16,613 bases of DNA from an uncultured Bacilli bacterium (GCA_944373065.1 CALWAJ010000019.1:1-16613), one strand, 5' to 3'. Counted from the stretch's first letter, positions 8,385-15,172 are shown. A program made the numbers and translations. Notes: generated by a model not told the origin, from the sequence alone.

Positions 8385-9380
8385 TTACAACTTTAATATT
8401 TTTTCTTTTTGTTTCTCACAATGCATTGAATTAATATAATAACTAACGTCTTTTATATTACCACTTAAATATTGTAAATTCAACTTTGTTGTAATAAGCA
8501 TAGCCATCTCTTGCTTTAATTTAAAATATTTTTCACTATCATATGAGGGTAGATACCCTATTTCATTATAATCTTTATCACGTATAACAGTTTCGGTTGC
8601 ACGTATAGAATGATTTAGATTTTCCCAAATCAGTAATCTATTAGCCAAAGTATTACCATTTTTTACTACTAATTCTTTTTGTGTTTCATCAATATGTATT
8701 ATATATGTTTGTTTTATAGGAACAGAATGTTTTTCTAAACATATTCCTAATTCATCTGGTAAAACTCTTATCTTTCTAGACCAATCATCTGTAATCTTCT
8801 TATCATTTGAGTAATTACTATCAATTTTTCTGTTTTCAAAAACAAATAGTAATTTAGGAAGATTTCGTTTTATTGATTCCTTTCTCAAAAACAAAAATTT
8901 AGTTCCATCAATAGCCGATAAATCACTATTTTTATCCAATTTCAAGATCGTTCTATCATTACTAACTAATTTAAAATTATAATTTCTACATAAATTAATA
9001 GCAGTAGTCGTCTTTCCACTACCAGTTTTACCTAATAATAAAACTGCATTATTATTTTTTGAAATACAAGCAGAATGAAAGGTAACACATGATTGTTCAT
9101 GACGTCTTTTTTCTATTAAAACAGATGCTGGATATACTAATGATTCAGCATTAAGATTTTCTTTAGGGAAAAATATCTCAATACCATTATCATAGTATTT
9201 TATTTTTTTATCAAAATCATCTCTATATAATAAATAATCAGTATAATCATTTTCTTCTCTAGATATTATTAAATTAGGGAACTCAATAGTGTCTTGATGG
9301 GTTTTAAGAAAATCATAGACATCAATATCACTATCATATTTAAATTTAACACCACAACTTTCAATATAAACACTAGACAT
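8385..9380 (-). CDS. HprK-related P-loop kinase-like protein
   Basis: The central region resembles the catalytic domain of HPr kinase/phosphorylase: TFHSACIS with His102, Walker A GKTGSGKT at 117-124 followed by a helix, then FKLVSNDRTIL at about 137-146, matching the LVADD segment of HprK. The N-terminal 90 residues and the C-terminal 150 do not resemble classical HprK. HprK-like proteins of this sort recur in natural-product and peptide-modification loci, where they are thought to phosphorylate a pathway substrate rather than HPr. The true substrate here is unknown. SD AAAGGAA precedes the ATG, and the gene lies 18 nt after the S-adenosylmethionine synthetase gene. Confidence 0.75.
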   Translation of the reverse strand: MSSVYIESCGVKFKYDSDIDVYDFLKTHQDTIEFPNLIISREENDYTDYLLYRDDFDKKIKYYDNGIEIFFPKENLNAESLVYPASVLIEKRRHEQSCVTFHSACISKNNNAVLLLGKTGSGKTTTAINLCRNYNFKLVSNDRTILKLDKNSDLSAIDGTKFLFLRKESIKRNLPKLLFVFENRKIDSNYSNDKKITDDWSRKIRVLPDELGICLEKHSVPIKQTYIIHIDETQKELVVKNGNTLANRLLIWENLNHSIRATETVIRDKDYNEIGYLPSYDSEKYFKLKQEMAMLITTKLNLQYLSGNIKDVSYYINSMHCEKQKEKILKL

Positions 9381-9398
9381 TATAAAAATTCCTTTCTA

Positions 9399-10604
9399 TC
9401 AATATATAGATTTATCATTTAAAATTTTTAATAAATACGTCTTTTCATTAAACTCTTCTTCAATAATTTTTTCTATTATTCTTTCTTCTTCTTTAGAAAT
9501 ACTTTTATTAACACTTAAATATAGCATAAATGGTTCCATTAGTTTATTTCTATTTCTAGTTAAACAATATAACGAACTTTTAATATTACATTCTTGATAT
9601 ATTCTTTTCGTTGTAAGATCACTAACATAAGACAAAACTCTTCCTGTATGATATCTTTCATTTTTACCAAAAGGAGCTTCCATAGTATGTGAACGTAATG
9701 CTGATATCAATCCTCTTGAATCATTACCTCTACCAACTACACCTTCCTCGCCACATTCTATACAACTTCCTTTAATAAGACTATAATTTCTATAATTTCC
9801 ATCAGCTAATCTATTAATTGCTATATTTATGTTAAATTCTTTAGGAACTTTTGTTAAAAGATAAGTTGTAAGTTTTTGTTCATAATCTTTAACAATTTCT
9901 TTATATTCTTCAAAGTTTTTAAAGACATCCGAGTATACTGGCAAACATATTGTAACATCAATATTATTATTAATTCTTGAAGTCATTACTTTAATATCTT
10001 GACCAACATTACTATACTTTGGAGATGGATATTCTCCATCAAAATTCCAAAAAAATCGTTCTGCTTCTAAAGTAATATTTTCGCATATTGTATTTGGAAA
10101 ATGTGATATACATAAAGAAGTATCATTTGCAAATAATTCTTTTGCATCTGGAATATCAGATATATTTTCAGGGCTAAACCAATTACTCATCTTTGTATTT
10201 TGTGTACAATTAATATGTATATCGAGTTCATTATCTACATCTAATCTTGGTAAAATACTATGTATATATTTTTTTATAACAGGTTTTAATAATTTCTCTA
10301 AATCAATAGTTTTACCATTCATAGTATTACTAGCTCTACCATTTAAAAAGACCTTCACTTTATCATACATTTTCATACAATTATTTTCATACCTAAAGCA
10401 CCCTGCCCCTATATATAATTTATCAAAATTATGGTGCAAAACACACCCAAAGTTATCAATACAAAATTTTGAATATGCTCTTGAGCATTCTTTAGCAAGC
10501 ATATCAGCTAAAGAGTCAGGATGACCTAAACCTTTTCTTTCTACTACTTCAATATTACAATTATTTGGATCGTTATAATCAGAGTTTATAATAATTTTCT
10601 TCAT
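9399..10604 (-). CDS. Archaeal-type S-adenosylmethionine synthetase
   Basis: The protein of 401 residues matches the archaeal MAT family, not the common bacterial MetK. EVVERKGLGHPDSLAD (about 19-34) and the LHHNFDKLYIGAG segment (56-68) correspond to the archaeal IVERKGIGHPDS and HHNTDQ regions; GVVGRGNDSRG near 286 and SHTMEAPFGKNERYHTGR after it match VGRGN and MEATSGKNPxNHxGK. Family members join ATP and methionine to give S-adenosylmethionine, phosphate and pyrophosphate. Changes such as NDSRG for NRxNG and YHTGR for NHxGK show divergence, so a changed substrate is possible. It could feed the radical SAM enzyme in the same operon. A housekeeping metK is presumably elsewhere. The ATG follows the glycosyltransferase stop by 1 nt, with SD AAAGGA inside that gene. 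Confidence 0.9.
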   Translation of the reverse strand: MKKIIINSDYNDPNNCNIEVVERKGLGHPDSLADMLAKECSRAYSKFCIDNFGCVLHHNFDKLYIGAGCFRYENNCMKMYDKVKVFLNGRASNTMNGKTIDLEKLLKPVIKKYIHSILPRLDVDNELDIHINCTQNTKMSNWFSPENISDIPDAKELFANDTSLCISHFPNTICENITLEAERFFWNFDGEYPSPKYSNVGQDIKVMTSRINNNIDVTICLPVYSDVFKNFEEYKEIVKDYEQKLTTYLLTKVPKEFNINIAINRLADGNYRNYSLIKGSCIECGEEGVVGRGNDSRGLISALRSHTMEAPFGKNERYHTGRVLSYVSDLTTKRIYQECNIKSSLYCLTRNRNKLMEPFMLYLSVNKSISKEEERIIEKIIEEEFNEKTYLLKILNDKSIY

Positions 10605-10605
10605 T

Positions 10606-11676
10606 TTAAATTCCTTTCATTTGTTTATTTATTTTTTTAACTTGTTTTAATATAAGTTCTTCACAATATTTAGAACTGTATCTTTCTGATTTTAACCAAA
10701 AGGAAACTGCTCTAAATATAAATGCTGATTTTATCTCTTCTTTTTTTATAGAAGTTATTGAATAAGGATTTTTTATTACTTTTACAATTATACTTATCCA
10801 TACTTCTTCAATATTTTTCATTATAGAAGAAGATAATTTATTTTCATATTTTTTATATAAAATAATTGCTTCCTTTTTATGATTGAATTTTCGTGTTGAT
10901 AAAATTGAATTATCACTAGATATACATATTTTTTCTATATTTCTATATTCAAAAGGATGTTCTTTTACAAGTTGTTTCCAAATGTATAAAAAAGCATCCA
11001 AAACCTCTCCAAACATTTTTTCCATTTTGCCATTACTAGGATTATGTATCTTTTTATCTAAATTTATTTGCGAAACATTTAAATTGTTATAGCAAGCTAT
11101 CATTGTCATAAATATATCAATTCCATATTGCCTAATCGATTCATTAACTTTATATTTTAACAAAAGCCTTACAAATTTTAAATTAAAAGCAAAATCGCCT
11201 GCTATTGGTTGCCTAATTGGTTTACCTGTTGTAATAAAAACAATTGGAAATGCAAAATGATTAGTAGTACTTCCCTCATACCTGCTTCTTTGATATATAG
11301 GTGTAACATAATCTTTTTTTCCCTGTATTAGTTCTTTCAAATACTTATAAATCCAAATTGGTTTTAATGATTTAACATCAGCATCTATAGTTAATGCATA
11401 GTCAATGTTTTCTTTATCACAAAACTTAAAAAAGTTAAGTAAATTATTACCTTTTCCTATTTTATTAGAAATAAGGCTTACTTTTTTGCTTGTTGTCTTT
11501 AATTTGTTAAATATTGCATTCGTATTATCATTACTATTATTATCAGCATTTACTATTATTGTCTCAAAACCTAATCTACTATATTTTTTTAAACAGATAT
11601 CTATTTTTCTAGTTGTGTTCTCAATATTTTTACATTCATTATATGTAGGAATGCATACTGCTATTTTCTTTTTCAA
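10606..11676 (-). CDS. Family 2-type glycosyltransferase, glucosyl/mannosylglycerate synthase-like
   Basis: The N-terminus shows the GT-A fold: VCIPTYNE (7-14), NADNNSNDNT (43-52), NKIGKGN (71-77) and the metal-binding TIDAD (96-100). RSRYEGSTTNHFAFP (130-144) and IRQPIAGDFAF (154-164) resemble the YDGTITN and RQPIGGDFG motifs of glucosylglycerate and mannosylglycerate synthase-like enzymes, which move a sugar from a nucleotide donor to glycerate or a similar small acceptor. No membrane segment is evident, so a soluble acceptor is likely. The start is a TTG at 11676, kept because the fold begins immediately and GAGG lies upstream. It overlaps the hydrolase stop by 4 nt. Donor and acceptor cannot be read from sequence. 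Confidence 0.85.
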   Translation of the reverse strand: MKKKIAVCIPTYNECKNIENTTRKIDICLKKYSRLGFETIIVNADNNSNDNTNAIFNKLKTTSKKVSLISNKIGKGNNLLNFFKFCDKENIDYALTIDADVKSLKPIWIYKYLKELIQGKKDYVTPIYQRSRYEGSTTNHFAFPIVFITTGKPIRQPIAGDFAFNLKFVRLLLKYKVNESIRQYGIDIFMTMIACYNNLNVSQINLDKKIHNPSNGKMEKMFGEVLDAFLYIWKQLVKEHPFEYRNIEKICISSDNSILSTRKFNHKKEAIILYKKYENKLSSSIMKNIEEVWISIIVKVIKNPYSITSIKKEEIKSAFIFRAVSFWLKSERYSSKYCEELILKQVKKINKQMKGI

Positions 11677-12311
11677 AATTGCCTCAACTCCATTTGTATA
11701 CCTCTTTTTCCATTTATAATAACACTATCATGTCCAGGATAAATAATATCATATTTCTTTTTGATTATTTTTTTTGTATCTAAATATTTCTTTGGATTAA
11801 CTGCATTCCCATATGAATTTTTATTGATATAATCATTATAACTTTTTATAGAATCACCAGCAAGCAAAACTAAATTACTACCGTCCACAACCTCCAAAGA
11901 AATATGACCATTAGTATGACCCAAAGTAAATATTATTTTAACTTTATTACTCAACTGAAAAACATTATCTATTTCAATTATATTTAATTTATCTTTTATA
12001 CACTCAAAATAACTAAACAAATCAGAGTCATTATCCTTATTTTCATTATAAGATATAAGTTCTTTTGCTGATATATATATAGGTATTTTCTTTTCAATAA
12101 ATAAATCTAAATTTGAACAATGATCAAAATGCAAATGGGAAATAACTACACAATCTATATCATTTAAATAACTTTTAATAACACTTCTAACATTATATCC
12201 ACCAGTATCAAACAAAATATTTTTTGAATCTCTAATTAGAATGCAACTAGAGAAACCAAAACAACCCTTTTCTGGCTTATATGGAAAACCAGAAACTATC
12301 TGCTCAATCAT
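11673..12311 (-). CDS. Metallo-beta-lactamase-fold hydrolase
   Basis: At 212 residues this is a minimal MBL-fold enzyme. All metal ligands are visible: SHLHFDH (His59, His61, Asp63, His64), GHTNGH with His132, AGDS with Asp152, and YPGHD with His194. This set is typical of two-metal hydrolases of the glyoxalase II and lactonase type, which open thioesters, lactones or similar bonds. The lack of a signal peptide places it in the cytoplasm. Its ATG lies inside the end of the aroE-like gene (8-nt overlap), and its own stop overlaps the next start, so it is tightly coupled to both. It may process an activated or cyclic intermediate of the pathway; that is inference. Confidence 0.88.
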   Translation of the reverse strand: MIEQIVSGFPYKPEKGCFGFSSCILIRDSKNILFDTGGYNVRSVIKSYLNDIDCVVISHLHFDHCSNLDLFIEKKIPIYISAKELISYNENKDNDSDLFSYFECIKDKLNIIEIDNVFQLSNKVKIIFTLGHTNGHISLEVVDGSNLVLLAGDSIKSYNDYINKNSYGNAVNPKKYLDTKKIIKKKYDIIYPGHDSVIINGKRGIQMELRQF

Positions 12312-13176
12312 AATTTTCTTTTAAAAACCTTTTCAATTTTATTACAATGTCATCAATATCATTGTTTGATAATTCTACTGGATTATTTAGCCATAATGAT
12401 AAAACAAGAATTGCTTGAAATATTAACATATATCCACCACTAATACAAATACTATTTTGTCCCTTTACATTTTTTAAAAATTGAGTTTCCCAAGGATTAA
12501 AAATAACATCAAAATAACATCTTTGTTTTTTATCCAATTTTGAAAATATCTTTTTACTAATAAGTGAATCATTTGAATTCGGAAACATACCCACAGAAGT
12601 AGCATTAATTATAATAGATGCTTTATTCAATTCTTTTATAAATATTTCTTCATTTGAAAAATCATAACAATTGACAGAACATTTAATAATACTACACATC
12701 TTAACTGCATCATTAATGTTTTCATTAAACACTACTATATTTTTAGTTCTTTTTAATATCTCATATAATATTGGATAAGCAACACCACCAGACCCTAAAA
12801 TTACAACATTGTCATCTGCAGAAATTTTATAAAATTTTTCTATCGATAACATTGCAGCCTTGCCATCAGTATTATAACCTTTTAGGTAGTTGTCTTTTAT
12901 AACTACTGAATTAATAGAATGAATTTTTTTTGCTTCATCATCTAATTCGCTGTCACTCAAAATATTAAACATGTCTACTTTATATGGACAAGTAATGTTA
13001 AATCCAACAAATTCAAGTTGTTTCATAGCCTTTATATACTTTTTCAAATCAGAAGAATGTGGAACATTTATTTTTAAATGTGCATATTCAAGATTCATTT
13101 TTCTAGTTATTAAATCAAATAAATATGGAGCTATACTATGTTCAACTGGATTACCAATAAGTGCTGAATATTTCAT
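12304..13176 (-). CDS. Shikimate dehydrogenase-like oxidoreductase
   Basis: A protein of 290 residues with the full AroE layout: LIGNPVEHSIAP (7-17), GFNITCPYK with catalytic Lys66, HSINSV (86-91), GYNTDG with catalytic Asp104, a nucleotide-binding GSGGVA at 128-133, NATSVGM at 191-197 and GGYMLIFQA at 247-255. AroE reduces 3-dehydroshikimate with NADPH. One of two serines that hold the shikimate carboxylate is replaced: HSxSP reads HSIAP (Ala16). This points to a paralog with a different substrate, as in quinate or aminoshikimate enzymes, although a weak shikimate activity cannot be excluded. It is the first gene of the operon; GGGAGGT lies upstream of the ATG and a good promoter lies about 150 nt upstream. 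Confidence 0.88.
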   Translation of the reverse strand: MKYSALIGNPVEHSIAPYLFDLITRKMNLEYAHLKINVPHSSDLKKYIKAMKQLEFVGFNITCPYKVDMFNILSDSELDDEAKKIHSINSVVIKDNYLKGYNTDGKAAMLSIEKFYKISADDNVVILGSGGVAYPILYEILKRTKNIVVFNENINDAVKMCSIIKCSVNCYDFSNEEIFIKELNKASIIINATSVGMFPNSNDSLISKKIFSKLDKKQRCYFDVIFNPWETQFLKNVKGQNSICISGGYMLIFQAILVLSLWLNNPVELSNNDIDDIVIKLKRFLKENYD

Positions 13177-13333
13177 ATACTTATAACCTCCCTTACATCA
13201 ACACCAAAAATTTAATAATTTATAATAAAATTTCCTATTTGCACAAATTAATTATTTTCATATATAGCAAAAAAAATATTATGTATCCATTATTCATATG
13301 CTAATAAAATGTCACAAGCAATAATTAATCTGT

Positions 13334-13362
13334 ATGATATACCAATATTTACTATTTGTCAA
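13334..13362 (-). promoter_or_regulatory. Promoter of the aroE-like to helD operon
   Basis: On the minus strand the -35 is a perfect TTGACA (13362-13357), then 17 bp, then TATCAT (13339-13334). The expected start near 13327 gives a leader of about 150 nt before the first ATG. No other strong promoter is seen before any gene down to 4620. Confidence 0.65.
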
Positions 13363-13366
13363 CAAA
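13355..13366. promoter_or_regulatory. Inverted repeat over the operon -35, possible operator
   Basis: TTTGT and ACAAA arms flank a 2-bp centre and cover the TTGACA box. A repressor bound here would block the promoter. Such short arms can arise by chance in AT-rich DNA. Confidence 0.3.
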
Positions 13367-13664
13367 CAATATAATTGAGCTCAGTCTTAATTTATGTCAA
13401 TAAAAATTGATTAAAAATATGAAATTAATTAGTGAAAATGTCTCATATAAAATTAATAATTCATTTAATATTAGTTATAAATTTAACTCTAAACATAAGT
13501 CTTGTTTAAAATTGTACATAATTTTATTTAGTACAATTAAAAATGTACAATTTATGTACAGATTAATTAAATTTAATAAAAATTTAATCAAAAAATAATA
13601 ATAAATTCATTTTATTATAATAAAAATCAATTAAAAACTGCCAAAAGTAAATTTGTACGAAATA

Positions 13665-13708
13665 CTCCAAAACTTTTGATGGGAATTTGATTCTCTCCGC
13701 CCCTGCCA
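13665..13708 (+). pseudogene. 3' half of a tRNA-Trp gene, probable attachment-site scar
   Basis: The segment reads as the 3' half of tRNA-Trp: anticodon loop CTCCAAA with anticodon CCA (13667-13669), 3' anticodon strand, short variable region, T arm (13681-13697), acceptor 3' strand CGCCCCT, discriminator G and encoded CCA. The last 15 nt match the known E. coli tRNA-Trp end. The 5' half is missing: no AGGGGCG acceptor strand or D arm lies upstream. The T stem has an A-C mismatch at its loop end, and the T loop has T instead of the conserved C56, as expected when selection is lost. Integrative elements commonly use exactly this tRNA part as attachment site. A degraded stand-alone tRNA copy is the main alternative. 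Confidence 0.8.
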
Positions 13709-13710
13709 TT

Positions 13711-13748
13711 AAGAAACTTAAAGGTCCTTGGCATAAGAGTCTTTTTTT
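13711..13748 (+). terminator. Intrinsic terminator after the tRNA-Trp remnant
   Basis: Arms 13711-13720 and 13734-13743 pair in 8 of 10 positions with a 2x2 internal loop; the loop between them contains AAGGTCCTT, and a run of seven T follows (13742-13748). Its position 2 nt after CCA suggests that it is the native terminator of the original tRNA-Trp gene. Confidence 0.6.
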
Positions 13749-13755
13749 ATATTAT
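13728..13755 (+). promoter_or_regulatory. Candidate fic promoter
   Basis: TTGGCA (13728-13733) and TATTAT (13750-13755) are 16 bp apart and overlap the terminator hairpin. Transcription would start near 13762, leaving about 14 nt before the fic ATG. Confidence 0.35.
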
Positions 13756-13775
13756 TATATAAGAAGGTGATACAA

Positions 13776-14318
13776 ATGAGTGAAACTGATAAAAAAAGTT
13801 TAGAAAATGCTAAAAAACTATTTTCAAGTGGAAATATTAACAACATTGAAGTTGGTACTATTAAAGAATTACAACAAATTCATAAATATCTATTTGAAGG
13901 TTTATATGACTTTGCAGGTATCACCAGAAAAGAAAGCATTTCTAAAGGAAATTTTAGATTTGCCAACACTCTATATTTAGAAGATATATTAAAAAAAATA
14001 GAAACAATGAAAGAATCTACATTAGATGAAATAATTGATAAATATGTAGAAATGAATATCGCTCATCCTTTCTTAGAAGGAAATGGTAGAAGCACAAGAA
14101 TTTGGCTAGATTTAATATTAAAGAAAAATCTAAATAAAATTGTTAATTGGGAAAACATTGATAAAAGATTATATTTACAAGCAATGGAACGAAGTCCAAT
14201 TAATACTTTAGAAATTAAAACTTTAATCGAAAAAAATCTAACAGATGATTTCAGTTTAACTACAATTTTTAAAGGTATAGAAACTTCATATTATTATGAA
14301 ACAGATGAATATTATTAA
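13776..14318 (+). CDS. fic: Fic-domain AMP-transferase, class III with C-terminal inhibitory helix
   Basis: This protein of 180 residues carries the Fic motif HPFLEGNGRSTR (97-108), with His97 as catalytic base and the GNGR phosphate-binding turn. Fic enzymes transfer AMP from ATP to hydroxyl groups of target proteins. The order SPINTLEIKTLIEKNLTDD (140-158) and FKGIETSYYYET (165-176) closely resembles the Neisseria meningitidis Fic C-terminus, whose helix with S/TxxxEG/N inserts Glu into the active site and inhibits it. Here the motif is SYYYET, with Thr instead of Gly/Asn at the last place. The ATG at 13776 is chosen over the GTG at 13767 because that GTG forms part of the SD AGAAGGTGA. No antitoxin is needed for this class, but a small helix-turn-helix frame follows 29 nt downstream. 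Confidence 0.92.
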   Translation: MSETDKKSLENAKKLFSSGNINNIEVGTIKELQQIHKYLFEGLYDFAGITRKESISKGNFRFANTLYLEDILKKIETMKESTLDEIIDKYVEMNIAHPFLEGNGRSTRIWLDLILKKNLNKIVNWENIDKRLYLQAMERSPINTLEIKTLIEKNLTDDFSLTTIFKGIETSYYYETDEYY

Positions 14319-14347
14319 TATTCAAATTAAGCAAGGGGAGAAATTTT

Positions 14348-14479
14348 ATTATAATAGGAGAAGTAGTAAGGGTTACTAGAATAGCAAATGATTTCACTAC
14401 TAAAGACTTATCTGAAAAATCACAAGTATCAAAATCATACATTAATGAAATAGAAAAAGAAGTAAAAAAATGCAAATAA
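14348..14479 (+). pseudogene. Short Xre-like helix-turn-helix frame without normal start codon
   Basis: The frame encodes 43 residues that read as the core of an Xre/HTH_3 DNA-binding domain; FTTKDLSEKSQVSKSYINEI matches the usual helix 2-turn-helix 3 consensus. No ATG, GTG or TTG lies in frame before the domain. An SD-like AAGGGGAG (14333-14340) is well spaced to an ATT at 14348. Either ATT is used, as known for infC, or an ATG was lost and the gene is dead. The domain also stops after the third helix, shorter than usual. It lies 29 nt after fic and would be in the same transcript, so it may once have controlled fic. Confidence 0.55.
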
Positions 14480-14507
14480 AACCATCTTTACGTAATTGAT
14501 GTTTTTT
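14478..14507. terminator. Bidirectional terminator between convergent genes
   Basis: Arms 14478-14486 (with one bulged C) and 14498-14505 pair around an 11-nt loop. A run of T follows on the plus strand and a run of A precedes it, so the hairpin can serve the fic/HTH transcript and the 14525-15172 gene. Confidence 0.55.
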
Positions 14508-14524
14508 ATTTTACAAACTCTAAC

Positions 14525-15172
14525 TTATTTTTTTAACACATATGTAAATGTTTTATCTTCTGAAGTTTCAGGAACAAAACGATGTCTTAATGGTCCAAAT
14601 GCTAAACGAGTAAATACATTCCCACTAGCACCTACATCAATCATCATTCGAAGCTCTACAATCTTATCATTATTCTTTTTAGCATTGTCTAATATTAATA
14701 AACATTCACAGTCTAAAAAATTATCAGGATCAAAAAGCTCTTTCATTTCTGAAAGCGATAACTCAATCACATTACTAGATAATACTTCTATATTATTATT
14801 TTCATAAGAATAAAATCTGTCTATAACATTACAAGAATTATCACCAAAAACTAAAAATTCATCATCTATACTTTTTTCAGGCATATAAGGAATATCAAGA
14901 TTATTATCAGAATTCATAATAGAAAAAGTAGTATGTCTTACTGCAAAAAAGTTTATATCAGTAATACCTATTTCAACAATATCACTTAACAAAGGCCCAT
15001 CTGATAAACGATATTCAATCTTATAATAATGCTCATTATCTTTTAAATAGCATAATCTCTTATTTTGAAAAATAATATCTGGATTAAGCCCTTCTATTTC
15101 TTGTAAATATAATACCAAAGGTTTAAATGATAATAATTCCTGTCGATTTTGTAACAAAGATATTAAATCCAT
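14525..15172 (-). CDS. Hypothetical protein, 215 residues
   Basis: I do not recognise this protein. It is acidic (rich in Asp and Glu), lacks a signal peptide or membrane segment, and appears to be one compact cytoplasmic domain of mixed alpha/beta character. Recognisable stretches are HYYKIEYRLSDGPLL near residue 50, VEIGITDINFFAVRHTTF near 66-83, a segment with MKELFDPDNFLDCECLL near 145, and the C-terminal VGASGNVFTRLAFGPLRHRF near 180. The last segment is Gly- and Arg-rich compared with the rest and could bind a ligand. GGGAGG lies upstream of the ATG. It is a single-gene transcript, convergent with the HTH frame and divergent from the dehydrogenase gene, with a terminator on its 3' side. 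Confidence 0.75.
   Translation of the reverse strand: MDLISLLQNRQELLSFKPLVLYLQEIEGLNPDIIFQNKRLCYLKDNEHYYKIEYRLSDGPLLSDIVEIGITDINFFAVRHTTFSIMNSDNNLDIPYMPEKSIDDEFLVFGDNSCNVIDRFYSYENNNIEVLSSNVIELSLSEMKELFDPDNFLDCECLLILDNAKKNNDKIVELRMMIDVGASGNVFTRLAFGPLRHRFVPETSEDKTFTYVLKK

Larger units (their letters stand above)
13177..13659. other. AT-rich intergenic region with operon leader and GTAC repeats
   Basis: No convincing gene was found. The left part (13177-13327) is the leader of the aroE-like operon, about 150 nt long. The promoter follows at 13334-13362. From 13370 to 13650 the sequence is extremely AT-rich, with several GTAC-centred motifs between 13512 and 13560 and one more at 13654-13658. 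A 63-codon plus-strand frame at 13407-13598 lacks an SD and has a low-complexity Asn/Lys/Ile composition. Confidence 0.6.

Noticed and set aside
13232..13294. Twenty-codon minus-strand frame in the operon leader, considered as a leader or precursor peptide
   Set aside because: It has no SD and no Gly-Gly, Cys pattern or amino-acid run that would indicate a precursor or attenuator.
13407..13598. Plus-strand frame of 63 codons
   Set aside because: It has no SD and a low-complexity Asn/Lys/Ile composition in AT-rich DNA, so it is most likely a chance frame.
13620..13710. Possible tmRNA (ssrA) 3' end
   Set aside because: The acceptor CGCCCCTGCCA together with the CTCCAAA anticodon loop fits tRNA-Trp better, and no tag frame or 5' partner of a tmRNA is present.
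14496..14807. Plus-strand frame of 103 codons
   Set aside because: It is opposite the SD-preceded 14525-15172 gene and has no SD or recognisable composition of its own.
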